Positions 1-9,310 are shown, numbered from the stretch's first letter. The stretch is DNA of 64,000 nt from Hirschia sp964352025 (GCA_964352025.1 CAYGPZ010000007.1:62001-126000), one strand, 5' to 3'. Translations and numbers: made by a program. Notes: a model not told the origin generated them from the letters alone.

Positions 1-417
1 AATTGGAACGCCTCCAGCAACGGCAGCGTCAAACAACAGGTGTACGTTATTCTCTTCCGCTAAACGAGCCAGCGATGCTCCATGCTCTGCAATGACTGCT
101 TTGTTGGCAGTGACAACATGCTTACCGGCTTTCAACGCTTCTTCAATAGAAACAAGCGCGGGACCATCTGAACCACCAACGAGTTCGACATAGACGTCAA
201 TATCGTCAGATGTCGCCAATTTTACTGGATCATCTTCCCAGCCATAACCAGAGATATCAATTCCGCGGTCTCTCGTTTTATTTCGAGCAGAAACTGCGGA
301 AATCTCTAAATTACCGGCAAGGCGCAAGTTTGTCTGGTTCTGTACGAGCTTAACAAGTCCGACACCGACATTGCCTAAACCAGCAATACCGAGGCGAAGT
401 GTTTTTTGATCAGTCAT
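1..417 (-). CDS. hom: Homoserine dehydrogenase, N-terminal part (runs off the left edge)
   Basis: The reverse strand from an ATG at 415-417 reads through to base 1 without a stop and gives about 139 residues. The N-terminus carries a Rossmann motif (LGIAGLGNVGVG), followed by a VELVGG segment and a VVTANKA segment, which are hallmarks of NAD(P)-dependent homoserine dehydrogenase. The enzyme reduces aspartate semialdehyde to homoserine for threonine and methionine synthesis. It lies 5 nt downstream of an aminotransferase gene on the same strand, so the two are probably co-transcribed. The C-terminal catalytic and ACT parts are outside the window. Confidence 0.9.
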   Translation of the reverse strand, partial: MTDQKTLRLGIAGLGNVGVGLVKLVQNQTNLRLAGNLEISAVSARNKTRDRGIDISGYGWEDDPVKLATSDDIDVYVELVGGSDGPALVSIEEALKAGKHVVTANKAVIAEHGASLARLAEENNVHLLFDAAVAGGVPI

Positions 418-422
418 AAAAT

Positions 423-1634
423 TTACTCCCCAGCGCCTATCACTGGTTCTGAATTATCAGGTCCCGCTTCGATAAAGCGACGAATATTTCTAGCTGCTTG
501 TCGGATTCGCTGTTCATTTTCAACCAGAGCTATTCGAACATGTGAATCACCGTACTCACCAAACCCAGCCCCAGGTGCAACGGCCACGTGAGCTTGTTCA
601 ATCAGACGCAATGCAAAATCTAGCGATCCCATGTGCTTAAATTCATCTGGTATCGGAGCCCAAGCGAACATCGAGGCACTCGGCGATGGCACTTCCCATC
701 CTGCACGTGAGAAGCTTTCAATCAGAACGTCTCTACGTGCACGATAAATTTCGCGCATTTCGGCAACACAATCCTGAGGACCATTCAACGCAGCCGCAGC
801 GGCTACCTGCACAGGCGTAAATGCACCATAATCGAGGTATGATTTCACACGCGCCAATGCACCAATCAGGCGTTCATTCCCAGCTGCAAACCCCATACGC
901 CAACCAGCCATTGCGTATGTTTTCGATAGAGATGTTGTCTCAACAGCAATATCCATCGCACCTTCAACCTGCAGAACAGATGGAGGTGGATCGTCAAAAT
1001 AAATCTCAGTGTAGGCGAGATCTGACAAAATCCAGATTTCGTGTTTCTTGGCGATCCGTACGGCTTCTTTATAAAAGTCCAAATCTGCAACTTGTGCTGT
1101 TGGATTTCCGGGATAACACAACACCATAGCTGTCGGTTTCGGTACCGAATGACGAATCGCTTTGTCCATACCTGCTAGATATTCTTCAGGCGATTCTGCT
1201 TTTATGTGACGCATCGATGCGCCGGCAATCAGAAACCCAAATGTGTGCAGTGGGTATGAAGGGTTTGGCGCAATTATCACGTCGCCCGGAGCTGCAATAG
1301 CTTGAGCAAGGTTTGCAAAACCTTCTTTAGAACCCAATGTCGCAACAACATGCTTATTCGGGTCCAATTTCACGCCGAAACGGCGCTCATAATATCCTAC
1401 CGCAGCACGGCGCAATCCCGGAATACCTCGAGATGCTGAATACCGATTTACTTTGGGTTTATATGCCGTTTCACATAACTTATCGATAATGTGTTTAGGC
1501 GTCGGTAGATCTGGATTACCCATTCCTAGATCAATAATGTCCGCGCCCGCCGCTCGTAGCTGGGCCGCTGTACGGTTAACCTGCTCGAACACATAGGGAG
1601 GAAGACGTCTGATCTTGTGAAATTCCAATTTCAT
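423..1634 (-). CDS. Class I/II PLP aminotransferase, AlaC / LL-DAP aminotransferase-like
   Basis: This 403-residue protein is a fold-type I aminotransferase. The start has the typical LPPYVFEQVN segment followed by IIDLGMGNPDLPTP. PLP-binding landmarks are YPGNPTAQ near residue 175, the SDLAYTE segment near 205, and the Schiff-base lysine K238 in SLSKTYAMAGWRMGF. The family (AlaC/YfdZ, DapL-like) transfers amino groups between glutamate or alanine and keto acids. It lies directly upstream of homoserine dehydrogenase, which suggests a role in amino acid biosynthesis. The exact substrate cannot be read from sequence. Confidence 0.88.
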   Translation of the reverse strand: MKLEFHKIRRLPPYVFEQVNRTAAQLRAAGADIIDLGMGNPDLPTPKHIIDKLCETAYKPKVNRYSASRGIPGLRRAAVGYYERRFGVKLDPNKHVVATLGSKEGFANLAQAIAAPGDVIIAPNPSYPLHTFGFLIAGASMRHIKAESPEEYLAGMDKAIRHSVPKPTAMVLCYPGNPTAQVADLDFYKEAVRIAKKHEIWILSDLAYTEIYFDDPPPSVLQVEGAMDIAVETTSLSKTYAMAGWRMGFAAGNERLIGALARVKSYLDYGAFTPVQVAAAAALNGPQDCVAEMREIYRARRDVLIESFSRAGWEVPSPSASMFAWAPIPDEFKHMGSLDFALRLIEQAHVAVAPGAGFGEYGDSHVRIALVENEQRIRQAARNIRRFIEAGPDNSEPVIGAGE

Positions 1635-1750
1635 TGGGGCACCAAATTTATACTAACGAATACGCCGCGTAATTGCAGGCGTGCTAAACTATCGCGTCAT
1701 AAACGCTAGCACAGCTTTTTGCACGCAAAATATCACATTCTTTAAGAATT

Positions 1751-2116
1751 TTAGTCTTTGGGCATCCCATTTTCGATTTCGTCGCGCTTTCTTTGCGCCC
1801 AAACCGACGGGTCTTCACGGCCTTCTTCACTAGCAGTCATCGCTTTGGGGTCATTTTTCAAAGCCTCAAGCTTTTCGTCTAGGTCTTTCTCCCACTCGAT
1901 GATATCTGCCGAAATATCCTCGCGTGACGATTTTTCAGGAACGCCTGAAAGGTCTGGATATCCGCGCTTGAGAACGTCAGCTTTTTGCTCCTCGTACCAA
2001 GTCGGAGCATCAGCCTCAGCATTTTCCACTTTTTCTTGAACACTTGTTGCGCATCCCGCAAGCAAAACTGGAGCGATCACGAAAGTTGCAAAAGAGCTAT
2101 ATTTCAACATGTCCAC
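1751..2116 (-). CDS. Small lipoprotein of unknown function
   Basis: The product is at most 121 residues and begins with a hydrophobic signal ending in a lipobox (LLAGC), so it should be a lipidated envelope protein. The mature part is highly charged and rich in Glu, Asp and Lys, with no recognisable domain. A start two codons in (MLKYSSF, 2110) is equally possible. I do not recognise the family. It stands alone between the aminotransferase gene and a divergent membrane-protein gene. Confidence 0.6.
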   Translation of the reverse strand: MDMLKYSSFATFVIAPVLLAGCATSVQEKVENAEADAPTWYEEQKADVLKRGYPDLSGVPEKSSREDISADIIEWEKDLDEKLEALKNDPKAMTASEEGREDPSVWAQRKRDEIENGMPKD

Positions 2117-2330
2117 AATCCCAATTTCTATTCGCGCAGTCTGGCCAACGTTTCTTTTTGAAACGCCACAAAAGCCAACACAGCAGATGGTGAGTCATGA
2201 TTAGACTACAAAAAGTAGAAATTCCACTCTAAACTTCAGAGCAACGCCATAGTTGGGTACGCTCTGGCCTTTTCATGATAAGTGCTTAAAGGTCTGATGC
2301 AATCTGAATTCATAAATGGAAAGTTTGACA

Positions 2331-2903
2331 ATGGTTTCCAATCGTTTTTTCAACCACACAAATTTTCTTATAATTAGCATTTTGGCACTTGTTGTGGCCA
2401 TCAACTTCATGGCCGCACATTTTATATCGCTCAAAAGTGCTCAACTAAGCGCTAAAAATTCAATCCAAACCAGCATAAACGAACTTAGTCTGCGCTCCAT
2501 AACGTCCACGGATAATATAGCGATGCTAGGGGAAAGTTTGAATGCAAAATTACAATCCCCTCACCATCCAAAGGATTGGCTATACTTTTTAGCCGCTCCG
2601 GATAGGACACCCATCGCTGGCAACCTGACTGAGTGGCCCGAAAATGCCCAGCCTTATAATGGCTGGCACCAATTTGATTGTTCGGAAACCAATATGATGA
2701 CGGGGCCATGTTATGCTCGGGTAACGCCCATATATGTCGAGAATGTCAAGAAACCCTACAACCTACTCATCGGTAAATCTATTCCTGCAGTGCAATCCAT
2801 ATTCCGTCATGTATGGCCTATATTTTTTGGCCTCTCGCTTATTTCCATCGTGAGCGGAATATTTATTTTCCAAGCTCAACAATCCAACAAGCCTAAAAAT
2901 TAA
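2331..2903 (+). CDS. Two-helix membrane protein with a periplasmic domain (sensor-like)
   Basis: About 190 residues: an N-terminal membrane segment (about residues 10-35), about 120 residues predicted periplasmic, then a second membrane segment near the C-terminus (FGLSLISIVSGIFIF) and a short cytoplasmic tail. This resembles the input half of a histidine kinase or chemoreceptor, but no HAMP, kinase or signalling output domain follows. I chose the start at 2331 (MVSNRFF); an ATG at 2316 would add five residues, and neither has a strong ribosome-binding site. A terminator-like hairpin follows the stop. Function unknown. Confidence 0.55.
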   Translation: MVSNRFFNHTNFLIISILALVVAINFMAAHFISLKSAQLSAKNSIQTSINELSLRSITSTDNIAMLGESLNAKLQSPHHPKDWLYFLAAPDRTPIAGNLTEWPENAQPYNGWHQFDCSETNMMTGPCYARVTPIYVENVKKPYNLLIGKSIPAVQSIFRHVWPIFFGLSLISIVSGIFIFQAQQSNKPKN

Positions 2904-2947
2904 CCACAACGCACCGCCTATTTTTTAGGCATTTTGTGGTTTTGTAT
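2902..2947 (+). terminator. Rho-independent-like terminator
   Basis: AACCACAA (2902-2909) pairs with TTGTGGTT (2934-2941), with an inner GCCTA/TAGGC stem, and is followed by a T-rich run. It sits directly after the stop of the two-helix membrane protein. Confidence 0.6.
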
Positions 2948-3023
2948 TTGATATCACTTGTCATAGCTTAAGGTTAAATGAGCAGTATCTCAATCGATAG
3001 GCTCAATTGAAAGGCGCTAAAAT

Positions 3024-3821
3024 TTGAATACTGTAGCGACATATTTTACTGACTGGGCTAGCGCAATTATCGATGCCGAGAGCAATGAAGTTCCGCTTCT
3101 TTGGGTATCTGGCGCACAAGGTATCGGTAAAACAACCGCCATGAACGCTATTCAAGAAGCGTTTGATAACCAGATTGCTATTCTAGGCATTGACGATTTT
3201 TATCTACCATTGGCTGAGCGCCAAAAGATTGCTGAAAACATATCGCCCCTCTTCGTCACACGAGGTCCGCCAGGAACGCACGACATACCGTTATTGTTTG
3301 AAAAAATAGATGCGCTTCAAAACGCATCCAACTCATCAAAAACGCAACTTCCAAAATTTGACAAAAAAACAGATGACCGCCTGCAACTCGATGCGTTTGA
3401 AGTTTATGAAGGACGCCCTACTGCAATTGTACTTGAAGGCTGGCTGATTGGTGCAAATGCTGATCCTGACAGCTTAAATATACCGCCTCTGAATTCTATT
3501 GAGCAATCTGACCTCAATCAAAATTGGCGGAAATATCAAGAAGAACGGCTTGCCAATGAGTATAGCGAACTATGGAATTTAACTTCCAACTATTTTCACT
3601 TAAATGCACCTAGCTTTGAAACAGTTTTGAATTGGCGGACCGAACAAGAAGAGACAACACTTGGTTTAGAAAAAGGAACACTCCCAGCTGATCGTAAAGC
3701 ATGGGTTGAACAATTCATTCTGCATTACGAGAGGATCACGCGTAGAATGCTGGAAGGAAACAAAAAAACGGGCGCACAGCTCTATGTCGACTCCCAAAGG
3801 TCACCGATCAAATATGTCTGA
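3024..3821 (+). CDS. P-loop kinase, D-glycerate 3-kinase-like
   Basis: 265 residues from a TTG start preceded by an AAGGCG-like ribosome-binding site. A Walker A motif (SGAQGIGKTT, residues 29-38) is followed by a DDFYLPLAERQ segment, a RGPPGTHD segment and an EGWLIGA segment. This is the pattern of the D-glycerate 3-kinase (GLYK) and related phosphoribulokinase/uridine kinase-like families. The expected reaction is ATP-dependent phosphorylation of D-glycerate to 3-phosphoglycerate. The next two genes use and dephosphorylate a 3-phosphoglycerate conjugate, so it may feed or recycle glycerate for osmolyte synthesis. Its end overlaps the phosphatase start, indicating translational coupling. Confidence 0.75.
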   Translation: MNTVATYFTDWASAIIDAESNEVPLLWVSGAQGIGKTTAMNAIQEAFDNQIAILGIDDFYLPLAERQKIAENISPLFVTRGPPGTHDIPLLFEKIDALQNASNSSKTQLPKFDKKTDDRLQLDAFEVYEGRPTAIVLEGWLIGANADPDSLNIPPLNSIEQSDLNQNWRKYQEERLANEYSELWNLTSNYFHLNAPSFETVLNWRTEQEETTLGLEKGTLPADRKAWVEQFILHYERITRRMLEGNKKTGAQLYVDSQRSPIKYV

Positions 3822-4635
3822 GAAACCAATGCCTAAAGTGATTATATTTTCTGACCTTGATGGCACTTTGCTTAATCATGAAAATTATAGTTACGCCGCC
3901 GCCTTACCCGCCTTAGAAACTTTAAAAGAACTTGAAATTCCGCTCATACTTGCCAGTTCAAAAACGGCTGCGGAAATAAGTGCCCTACGTACTGATATGG
4001 GATTTGATTCCTGTTACGCAATCGTTGAAAATGGGTGCGGTATTCTTCCCCCAGGAAATTTCGAAACAGATCAGATTGACCAATCAGAATACAATAAGAT
4101 CGTAAGCTACCTTGATCAGGCTCCTTCAGAATTACGTACTCTCTATAAAGGATTTAACGATTGGGACGTGCCCGAGATTATGCGTATTACAGGGCTATCA
4201 GAGCAAGCCGCAGTTAAATCCGCAAAACGTCAGTTTTCCGAACCAGGTTTATGGAGCGGCAGTGATCGTCAAAAAGATGACTTCTTGGCCTATCTAAAAG
4301 ATAAAGGCATTCACGCTAGACATGGCGGTCGCTTCATGACGCTTTCTTTTGGAGCCACAAAAGGACAACGGATCAAAGAGATCGTTGAAAAGTATACTAG
4401 TGCCACTTCAACGCCTATTTCATTGTCTTTGGGCGATGCCCCCAATGATATCGAAATGCTAGAGAACACGAACTTTGGCGTTATTATCGCAAATGATCAC
4501 GGCACTCCCATGCCAAAACTTGACCAAGAAGATACTGGACGAATTGCCCGTACCATAAAGCCCGGCCCTCAGGGCTGGAATGAAGCGGTGTTGCAATTTC
4601 TAGCAAACTATTACCCCAATATTTCCCCCGAATAA
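3814..4635 (+). CDS. HAD-IIB phosphatase, mannosyl/glucosyl-3-phosphoglycerate phosphatase type
   Basis: The product starts at MSEKPMPK, overlapping the upstream stop by 8 bp; the longer reading from 3706 lies inside the kinase gene and is unlikely. HAD motif I is DLDGT with nucleophile D14 and acid D16. LASSKT matches motif II, and SLGDAPNDIEML is the C-terminal metal-binding motif of the Cof/MpgP subfamily. MpgP/GpgP enzymes remove phosphate from mannosyl- or glucosyl-3-phosphoglycerate to give the compatible solute. Placement directly before a GpgS-like transferase strongly supports this role. Sugar specificity cannot be decided from sequence. Confidence 0.82.
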   Translation: MSEKPMPKVIIFSDLDGTLLNHENYSYAAALPALETLKELEIPLILASSKTAAEISALRTDMGFDSCYAIVENGCGILPPGNFETDQIDQSEYNKIVSYLDQAPSELRTLYKGFNDWDVPEIMRITGLSEQAAVKSAKRQFSEPGLWSGSDRQKDDFLAYLKDKGIHARHGGRFMTLSFGATKGQRIKEIVEKYTSATSTPISLSLGDAPNDIEMLENTNFGVIIANDHGTPMPKLDQEDTGRIARTIKPGPQGWNEAVLQFLANYYPNISPE

Positions 4636-4649
4636 AAGCGAGATTCAAA

Positions 4650-5876
4650 ATGGCTGATTTTCATCAAAATGGACATGTCGCAACGCTACACGATCTACGC
4701 CGTGTTGAAGCCTCTGCAATGGAAAGAGAATTAGAAGAATTTAGCAAATCCAGAAAAATAACGCTTATTCTGCCTTCCCTATATTCGGAGCTGCAAGGTG
4801 ATGCGCTCAAGGACATCATCGAGCACCTCAAATCAGCAAAATTCATCCATCGTATCGTCATTGGCTTAGACCGCGCTAATGAAGACGAATATAAACACGC
4901 AAAAGAATTTTTCTCGGCACTCCCTCAAGAACATGTCGTGCTATGGAATGACGGCTCCCGCCTGAAAGAAATAGATCTACGCCTAGCAGAAATGGGGCTT
5001 TCTCCTATTGAACCGGGCAAAGGCCGCAATGTCTGGTTCTGTATGGGCTATACGCTCGCATGTGGAGACACAGATATCGTTGCTTTGCACGACTGTGATA
5101 TCATCACCTACAACAAAGATATGTTGGTCAAACTTCTCTACCCCGTGGCCAATCCCAATTTTTCCTATCTTCTCTCAAAAGGATATTACCCCCGCATTGC
5201 AGATGGAAAGTTCAATGGACGCGTTAGCCGTCTTCTTGTCAGCCCAATCCTAATGGCTTTAACAAAAGTTATTGGTAACCGCGACTACCTCAACTATTTA
5301 TCGGCATTTCGCTACCCACTTGCTGGCGAATTCGCGATGCGCACGTCTATCCTGCACGATATGCGCATCCCATCTGATTGGGGTCTGGAAATCGGCGTCC
5401 TTTCGGAAGCCTGGAGAAACCTCAGCCCCAAAACGACATGTCAGGTTGAAATTTCTGACGCTTATGATCACAAGCACCAACCGCTTTCAGAAGAAGACGC
5501 ATCAACCGGACTGTCGCGCATGTCGATTGACATCTGCAAAGCGCTCTACCGTAAACTTGCTGCTGATGGCACAGTTTTCACGCCTGAGACTTTTCGAACG
5601 CTCAAGGCTACTTATTACCGTATCGCACTCGATCTGATCGAGAGCTATTACAATGACGCTGTCATGAATGGACTGCATGTAGACCGACACGCCGCAGAAA
5701 AATCTGTCGAACTTTTTGCATCCAACATCATGGAGGCAGGTGAAATATTCCTTGAAAACCCAATGGAAACACCATTCATCCCAAACTGGAGCCGTGTCCA
5801 CGCAGCCGACCAAGACTTAATGCGCTGCATGTCCGAAGCAGTTGCTCAAGACAATGAGCAATACAAGCCGACCTAA
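4650..5876 (+). CDS. Glucosyl-3-phosphoglycerate synthase-like glycosyltransferase (GT81)
   Basis: This 408-residue protein resembles GpgS-type transferases. A Rossmann-like start (ITLILPSLYSEL) is followed by GKGRNVWFCMGY and a metal-binding DxD-type motif in ALHDCDIITY. The GEFAMR segment and a conserved C-terminal EIGVLSEAWRN follow. The expected reaction joins an NDP-sugar to 3-phosphoglycerate; the upstream phosphatase then yields glucosylglycerate or mannosylglycerate, an osmoprotectant. It starts 15 nt after the phosphatase gene. The kinase-phosphatase-synthase order makes a compact osmolyte operon. Confidence 0.82.
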   Translation: MADFHQNGHVATLHDLRRVEASAMERELEEFSKSRKITLILPSLYSELQGDALKDIIEHLKSAKFIHRIVIGLDRANEDEYKHAKEFFSALPQEHVVLWNDGSRLKEIDLRLAEMGLSPIEPGKGRNVWFCMGYTLACGDTDIVALHDCDIITYNKDMLVKLLYPVANPNFSYLLSKGYYPRIADGKFNGRVSRLLVSPILMALTKVIGNRDYLNYLSAFRYPLAGEFAMRTSILHDMRIPSDWGLEIGVLSEAWRNLSPKTTCQVEISDAYDHKHQPLSEEDASTGLSRMSIDICKALYRKLAADGTVFTPETFRTLKATYYRIALDLIESYYNDAVMNGLHVDRHAAEKSVELFASNIMEAGEIFLENPMETPFIPNWSRVHAADQDLMRCMSEAVAQDNEQYKPT

Positions 5877-5880
5877 ACAG

Positions 5881-5913
5881 AAAAAAAATGGTCGACGTAT
5901 AAAACGTCGACCA
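5881..5913 (-). terminator. Rho-independent terminator for the leftward 6-7 kb genes
   Basis: A perfect 10-bp stem, TGGTCGACGT (5889-5898) and ACGTCGACCA (5904-5913), has a 5-nt loop. Read on the minus strand it is followed by eight Ts (5881-5888). It lies after the stop of the DUF3598-like gene. Confidence 0.8.
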
Positions 5914-5952
5914 CTGATCTAACCGAGATTATAATCCCAATCTAGATCTACT

Positions 5953-6429
5953 CTACAACCTGCTAACTAAATGTTCGTCACACAAAGTACGTTTATAAAG
6001 CTCACCTTCGGCATTAAACCACTGCCAGGTACGCGCCCTATTCTTTCCCGTTGATCCTATTGAAATCATTTCGTAAAAACGTGATCCAGGTTCATCTTTG
6101 CGTTCAAGATTTAACAAAATCTGGCCATGGTCAGTTTCCCAAGAGCACCCTGAAAATTTCTCGTTATCCCACCAGAGCTTATTGTCTTTGAGAGTCCCTA
6201 GAAGTTCGGCGCGGTATTCTTTGCCATTATCCCAAGTAAAATGGTTCTTCTGGATATAAGCATATGGGCCAGTATCAGGAAAAATACATTCAACGCGTGT
6301 ATTGTGTTGATCCAATATACATCCACCAACACCGACATGCGTATAGACACCCTCCCAAACACCTTCATGAGAAAGCATTGTTGGCATGATATCATTCACT
6401 TGCTGACGTAGTGACCCAGTTTCACTCAT
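5953..6429 (-). CDS. Calycin-like DUF3598-type protein, function unknown
   Basis: 158 residues with no signal peptide. The pattern HEGVWEGVYTHV near residue 20, alternating strand segments and an ARTWQWF segment resemble the DUF3598/lipocalin-like families, but this assignment is from memory of the pattern and tentative. It starts 1 nt after the stop of the carboxymuconolactone decarboxylase-like gene and is the last gene of a leftward group led by a TonB-dependent receptor. Proteins of this fold often bind small hydrophobic molecules. Confidence 0.5.
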   Translation of the reverse strand: MSETGSLRQQVNDIMPTMLSHEGVWEGVYTHVGVGGCILDQHNTRVECIFPDTGPYAYIQKNHFTWDNGKEYRAELLGTLKDNKLWWDNEKFSGCSWETDHGQILLNLERKDEPGSRFYEMISIGSTGKNRARTWQWFNAEGELYKRTLCDEHLVSRL

Positions 6430-6430
6430 A

Positions 6431-7015
6431 CTATTTTTCTTGCCAGTCAGTTGGTTTTAAATTTTCTCTCGCAAAGGTCAACGGAACCGGCTCGAGATCA
6501 GTTTTCACAGTATCATTCCACCGGTTTAGTAGACCGAACAGAGTGATCATTCCCATAATTTCCATAATTTGCTGTTCAGAGAAATGACGCTCAAGTTCAA
6601 TAAAATGCTCGTCTGTTGCCGCATTCGGCTGGGCACCGGCAGCCATAGCAAGGCTCAATGCTGCGCGTTCTGCATCAGAGAAAATTGGGTTCGATTCGAA
6701 CTCCCAGACATTCGTTACTTTTTCGGCGTCTTCTCCAGCCATTTTTACCGCTCCATGAGCAGTATGGGCCTGACAGTAAATACATCCAGCGGCACCGCTT
6801 ACAATAGTTGCGATCATACGCTTCAAACCAGAATCTAAAGCGCCAGGTGCATAGACAACTTCAACCAGTTTTTTCGTTGCATCTAGAAAAGCTGGCCATT
6901 TGGCCATGGTCAAAACATCGTTCGGAATAAACCCCATAAGTTGCTCGGCGTATTCCAGATCTTTTTTGGTACCTTCGGTCAACTGGTCAACAGTAAGCGG
7001 AGTAATTCGGGCCAT
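6431..7015 (-). CDS. Carboxymuconolactone decarboxylase / AhpD-like protein
   Basis: 194 residues, all-helical, with the AhpD-type motif CIYCQAHTAH near residue 80: two cysteines separated by two residues plus a nearby His, typical of the redox-active branch of the family. Members act as peroxidase-associated disulfide reductases or as decarboxylases; the CxxC makes the redox version more likely. It lies between the terminator after the receptor gene and the DUF3598-like gene, so it may be expressed by read-through from the receptor promoter or from its own weak promoter. Confidence 0.72.
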   Translation of the reverse strand: MARITPLTVDQLTEGTKKDLEYAEQLMGFIPNDVLTMAKWPAFLDATKKLVEVVYAPGALDSGLKRMIATIVSGAAGCIYCQAHTAHGAVKMAGEDAEKVTNVWEFESNPIFSDAERAALSLAMAAGAQPNAATDEHFIELERHFSEQQIMEIMGMITLFGLLNRWNDTVKTDLEPVPLTFARENLKPTDWQEK

Positions 7016-7030
7016 ATTTTAATTCCTATA

Positions 7031-7068
7031 AAAAAACTTTCGTCTGGCAGTAAACTGCCAGACGAAAG
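7031..7068 (-). terminator. Strong hairpin terminator after TonB receptor 1
   Basis: A perfect 14-bp stem (7037-7050 with 7055-7068, loop TAAA) is followed on the minus strand by six Ts. It lies between the receptor stop and the next co-directional gene, so it may act as a partial terminator that sets receptor expression above that of the downstream genes. Confidence 0.8.
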
Positions 7069-7087
7069 CAATGATGATAAGTCAGCC

Positions 7088-9310
7088 CTAGAAGCTAACT
7101 CCGAAGTCAACACCCCAAGTCAGAGGTAGTTCAGGATATACGTGGTTTACGCTTGCCGCTGAACGGTAGAACTCTTTGTCCGTAAGGTTTTTACCCCACA
7201 AAGAAACTCTCCAACCTTTATCATCTGGTTGGTAAGCAACACGTGCGTTCACGCGTGTTCCAGGCTCAATCAAAGATCCAGGGTTGTTAGCAATCAATGC
7301 AAATGATTCAGATTCATATGCGATATCACCACCAAATTTAACTTCTCCACTCCAAGCAGGAATAGAATAGTCAAATCCACCTGTTACCTTGTTTTCAGGT
7401 GCATTCTTAAGTGAAAGCCCTTCAGCACAAGCAATAGTCGCAACTCCCATTGGACAAGATGCACCACCATTAGTGATAATTCCTGCATCCGCGAGAGTAA
7501 GACCGCTGTATTCAGCATCCAACCAACTTGCATTCATGTAGAACTCAAGTTCGTTAGTCGCGTTCCAGCGTGTTTCCAACTCAAGACCTTGAATGTCAGC
7601 AGCTGAAATGTTCGAGCGTGTAAATCCACGCCCTGGAACCGTTGCAGAGAACTGAAGGTCTTCATACTTGTTGTTGAAGTAAGTCAGGTTAAGGCGAACA
7701 GAACCATCAAATAGGTCGCTACGTAGTCCAGTTTCCCATGACAAGAGATCTTCTTGCGTTACAGGAAGGAAACATGCTGCCCCTGCAAAACAGTCAGGTG
7801 ATACACCCGCACTCTTAAATCCGTTACCGATTGACGCATAAATCATGACGTCGTCAGAAACTTGGTAGCTAGCTTTAGCTGAATATGTGAAGTTACCTTC
7901 ATCAGATTCAAGCATTACTGGGAAAGTCACACCAGCTGCACCAGGAGCGCCTGAAGTTGCAATTACATCCCGTTTTTCTTGAGTGAAACGAACACCACCA
8001 GTGAAAGTCAAAGCGTCAGTCGCTTCAAACGTTCCTTGTGAGAAAATAGCAGCAGACTGCGTATCAACACCAACACTGAACGGGAAGAAGAATACTGAAT
8101 CTAGTGTCACTTCTTCATCGTAGAAGAATACACCAGCCATGTAGTTAAATGGTCCATCAAAGACAGACGAAAGCGTAAATTCTTGACTGAGCTGTGACTG
8201 ATCAGTTTCTTGAGCAAACGGAAAACCAATGTGTGATGATAAATCATCCTTCATCACACGATAGCCTGTCAAAGAACTAAAGTCGTAATTTCCAAACTCA
8301 CCATCAATTTTTAATGATGCACCAGAAACTTCAACTTCACTTCCAAAACCAGCAAAACACCCAACTTGTTGGAAAGCCTGTGGCGCAGGTGAACAAGTTG
8401 CACCCGGAACTGGCTCAATAGTGAACAAGTCATTGTCAGCATCAGTAGCAACTGAGGCATCGTCATGTCCATTTACAATTGTACTTGGCAGCGGGTCAGA
8501 TTTATCCGATGTGTGGTCAGCTGAAAATAGAACAGACCATGTGTCATTAAATTGGTGCTTCAATGCGACACGTGCAGCAGCCACTTCTTCTTTACCGATA
8601 TTGTCGCGTGCTAAACCAGCAGCTGCGCCATTAGGGTTAAGTTCAAAAAGGCCATCACGTTCTTTGTAAAGACCAGAAACACGAAGGGCAGTATTCTCGC
8701 CAATGGCTAAATTACCCATTCCCTTAAAGTTGAAGCTTCCGTAGTTACCAATACCAGCTGAAAGGTCACCTTCATTTTCATCTTGAGGCTGAACACTTAC
8801 TAGCTTGATCGCACCACCGTTTGTGTTGCGTCCATAAAGCGTACCTTGAGGACCACGTAGGACCTCCACACGTTCAGTATCAACGAGGTCAACAAGAGAA
8901 CCAACTGTACGTCCTAGGTAAATACCGTCGAGATAGATACCAACCGCTGGATCGACCGCACCACGTGATTCATCTTCACCAATACCACGGAAATAAACAC
9001 GTGCAGAGCTAGATGTACCACCACCTGTTACAATCACAGCATTTGGAATTTGAGCTGCAATATCATTAACATTTGTGATTTGGCGATCAGCCAGTTGAGC
9101 TGCCGATAACGCAGTCACTGCAACAGGCACATTTTGTAGATTTTGTTCGCGACGCTGGGCTGTAACTGTAACGACGTCCAGCACTTTACCTTGTTCAGCA
9201 GCTTCTACAGGGGCTGCATCACTCTCTTGAGCAAAAGCTTGTGGGCTAAACCCCGTGACACACAATCCTGTTATTGCGACTGATGCTGTTAGCATTTTTT
9301 TATAAGACAT
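7088..9310 (-). CDS. TonB-dependent outer-membrane receptor 1
   Basis: About 740 residues starting at MSYKKML (9310), behind a clear GGGAGAGGAAAATA ribosome-binding site. The longer reading from 9349 begins inside the operator palindrome and would place 13 charged residues before the signal peptide, so I reject it. Order: signal peptide ending near AQA/FAQ, TonB box-like VVTVTAQRR, plug domain with VEVLRGPQGTLYGRNTNGGAI, beta-barrel, terminal DFGVSF ending in aromatic Phe. Such receptors import large or scarce substrates across the outer membrane using TonB energy. It is controlled by the palindrome at 9336 and is the probable entry point for a catabolic substrate. Confidence 0.92.
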   Translation of the reverse strand: MSYKKMLTASVAITGLCVTGFSPQAFAQESDAAPVEAAEQGKVLDVVTVTAQRREQNLQNVPVAVTALSAAQLADRQITNVNDIAAQIPNAVIVTGGGTSSSARVYFRGIGEDESRGAVDPAVGIYLDGIYLGRTVGSLVDLVDTERVEVLRGPQGTLYGRNTNGGAIKLVSVQPQDENEGDLSAGIGNYGSFNFKGMGNLAIGENTALRVSGLYKERDGLFELNPNGAAAGLARDNIGKEEVAAARVALKHQFNDTWSVLFSADHTSDKSDPLPSTIVNGHDDASVATDADNDLFTIEPVPGATCSPAPQAFQQVGCFAGFGSEVEVSGASLKIDGEFGNYDFSSLTGYRVMKDDLSSHIGFPFAQETDQSQLSQEFTLSSVFDGPFNYMAGVFFYDEEVTLDSVFFFPFSVGVDTQSAAIFSQGTFEATDALTFTGGVRFTQEKRDVIATSGAPGAAGVTFPVMLESDEGNFTYSAKASYQVSDDVMIYASIGNGFKSAGVSPDCFAGAACFLPVTQEDLLSWETGLRSDLFDGSVRLNLTYFNNKYEDLQFSATVPGRGFTRSNISAADIQGLELETRWNATNELEFYMNASWLDAEYSGLTLADAGIITNGGASCPMGVATIACAEGLSLKNAPENKVTGGFDYSIPAWSGEVKFGGDIAYESESFALIANNPGSLIEPGTRVNARVAYQPDDKGWRVSLWGKNLTDKEFYRSAASVNHVYPELPLTWGVDFGVSF

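Noticed and set aside
821..1129. Opposite-strand open frames inside the aminotransferase gene
   Set aside because: They lie antisense to a well-supported gene and show no domain or ribosome-binding site.
3706..3813. N-terminal extension of the HAD phosphatase
   Set aside because: It lies wholly inside the kinase gene in another frame and does not resemble the family; the start at 3814 is conventional.
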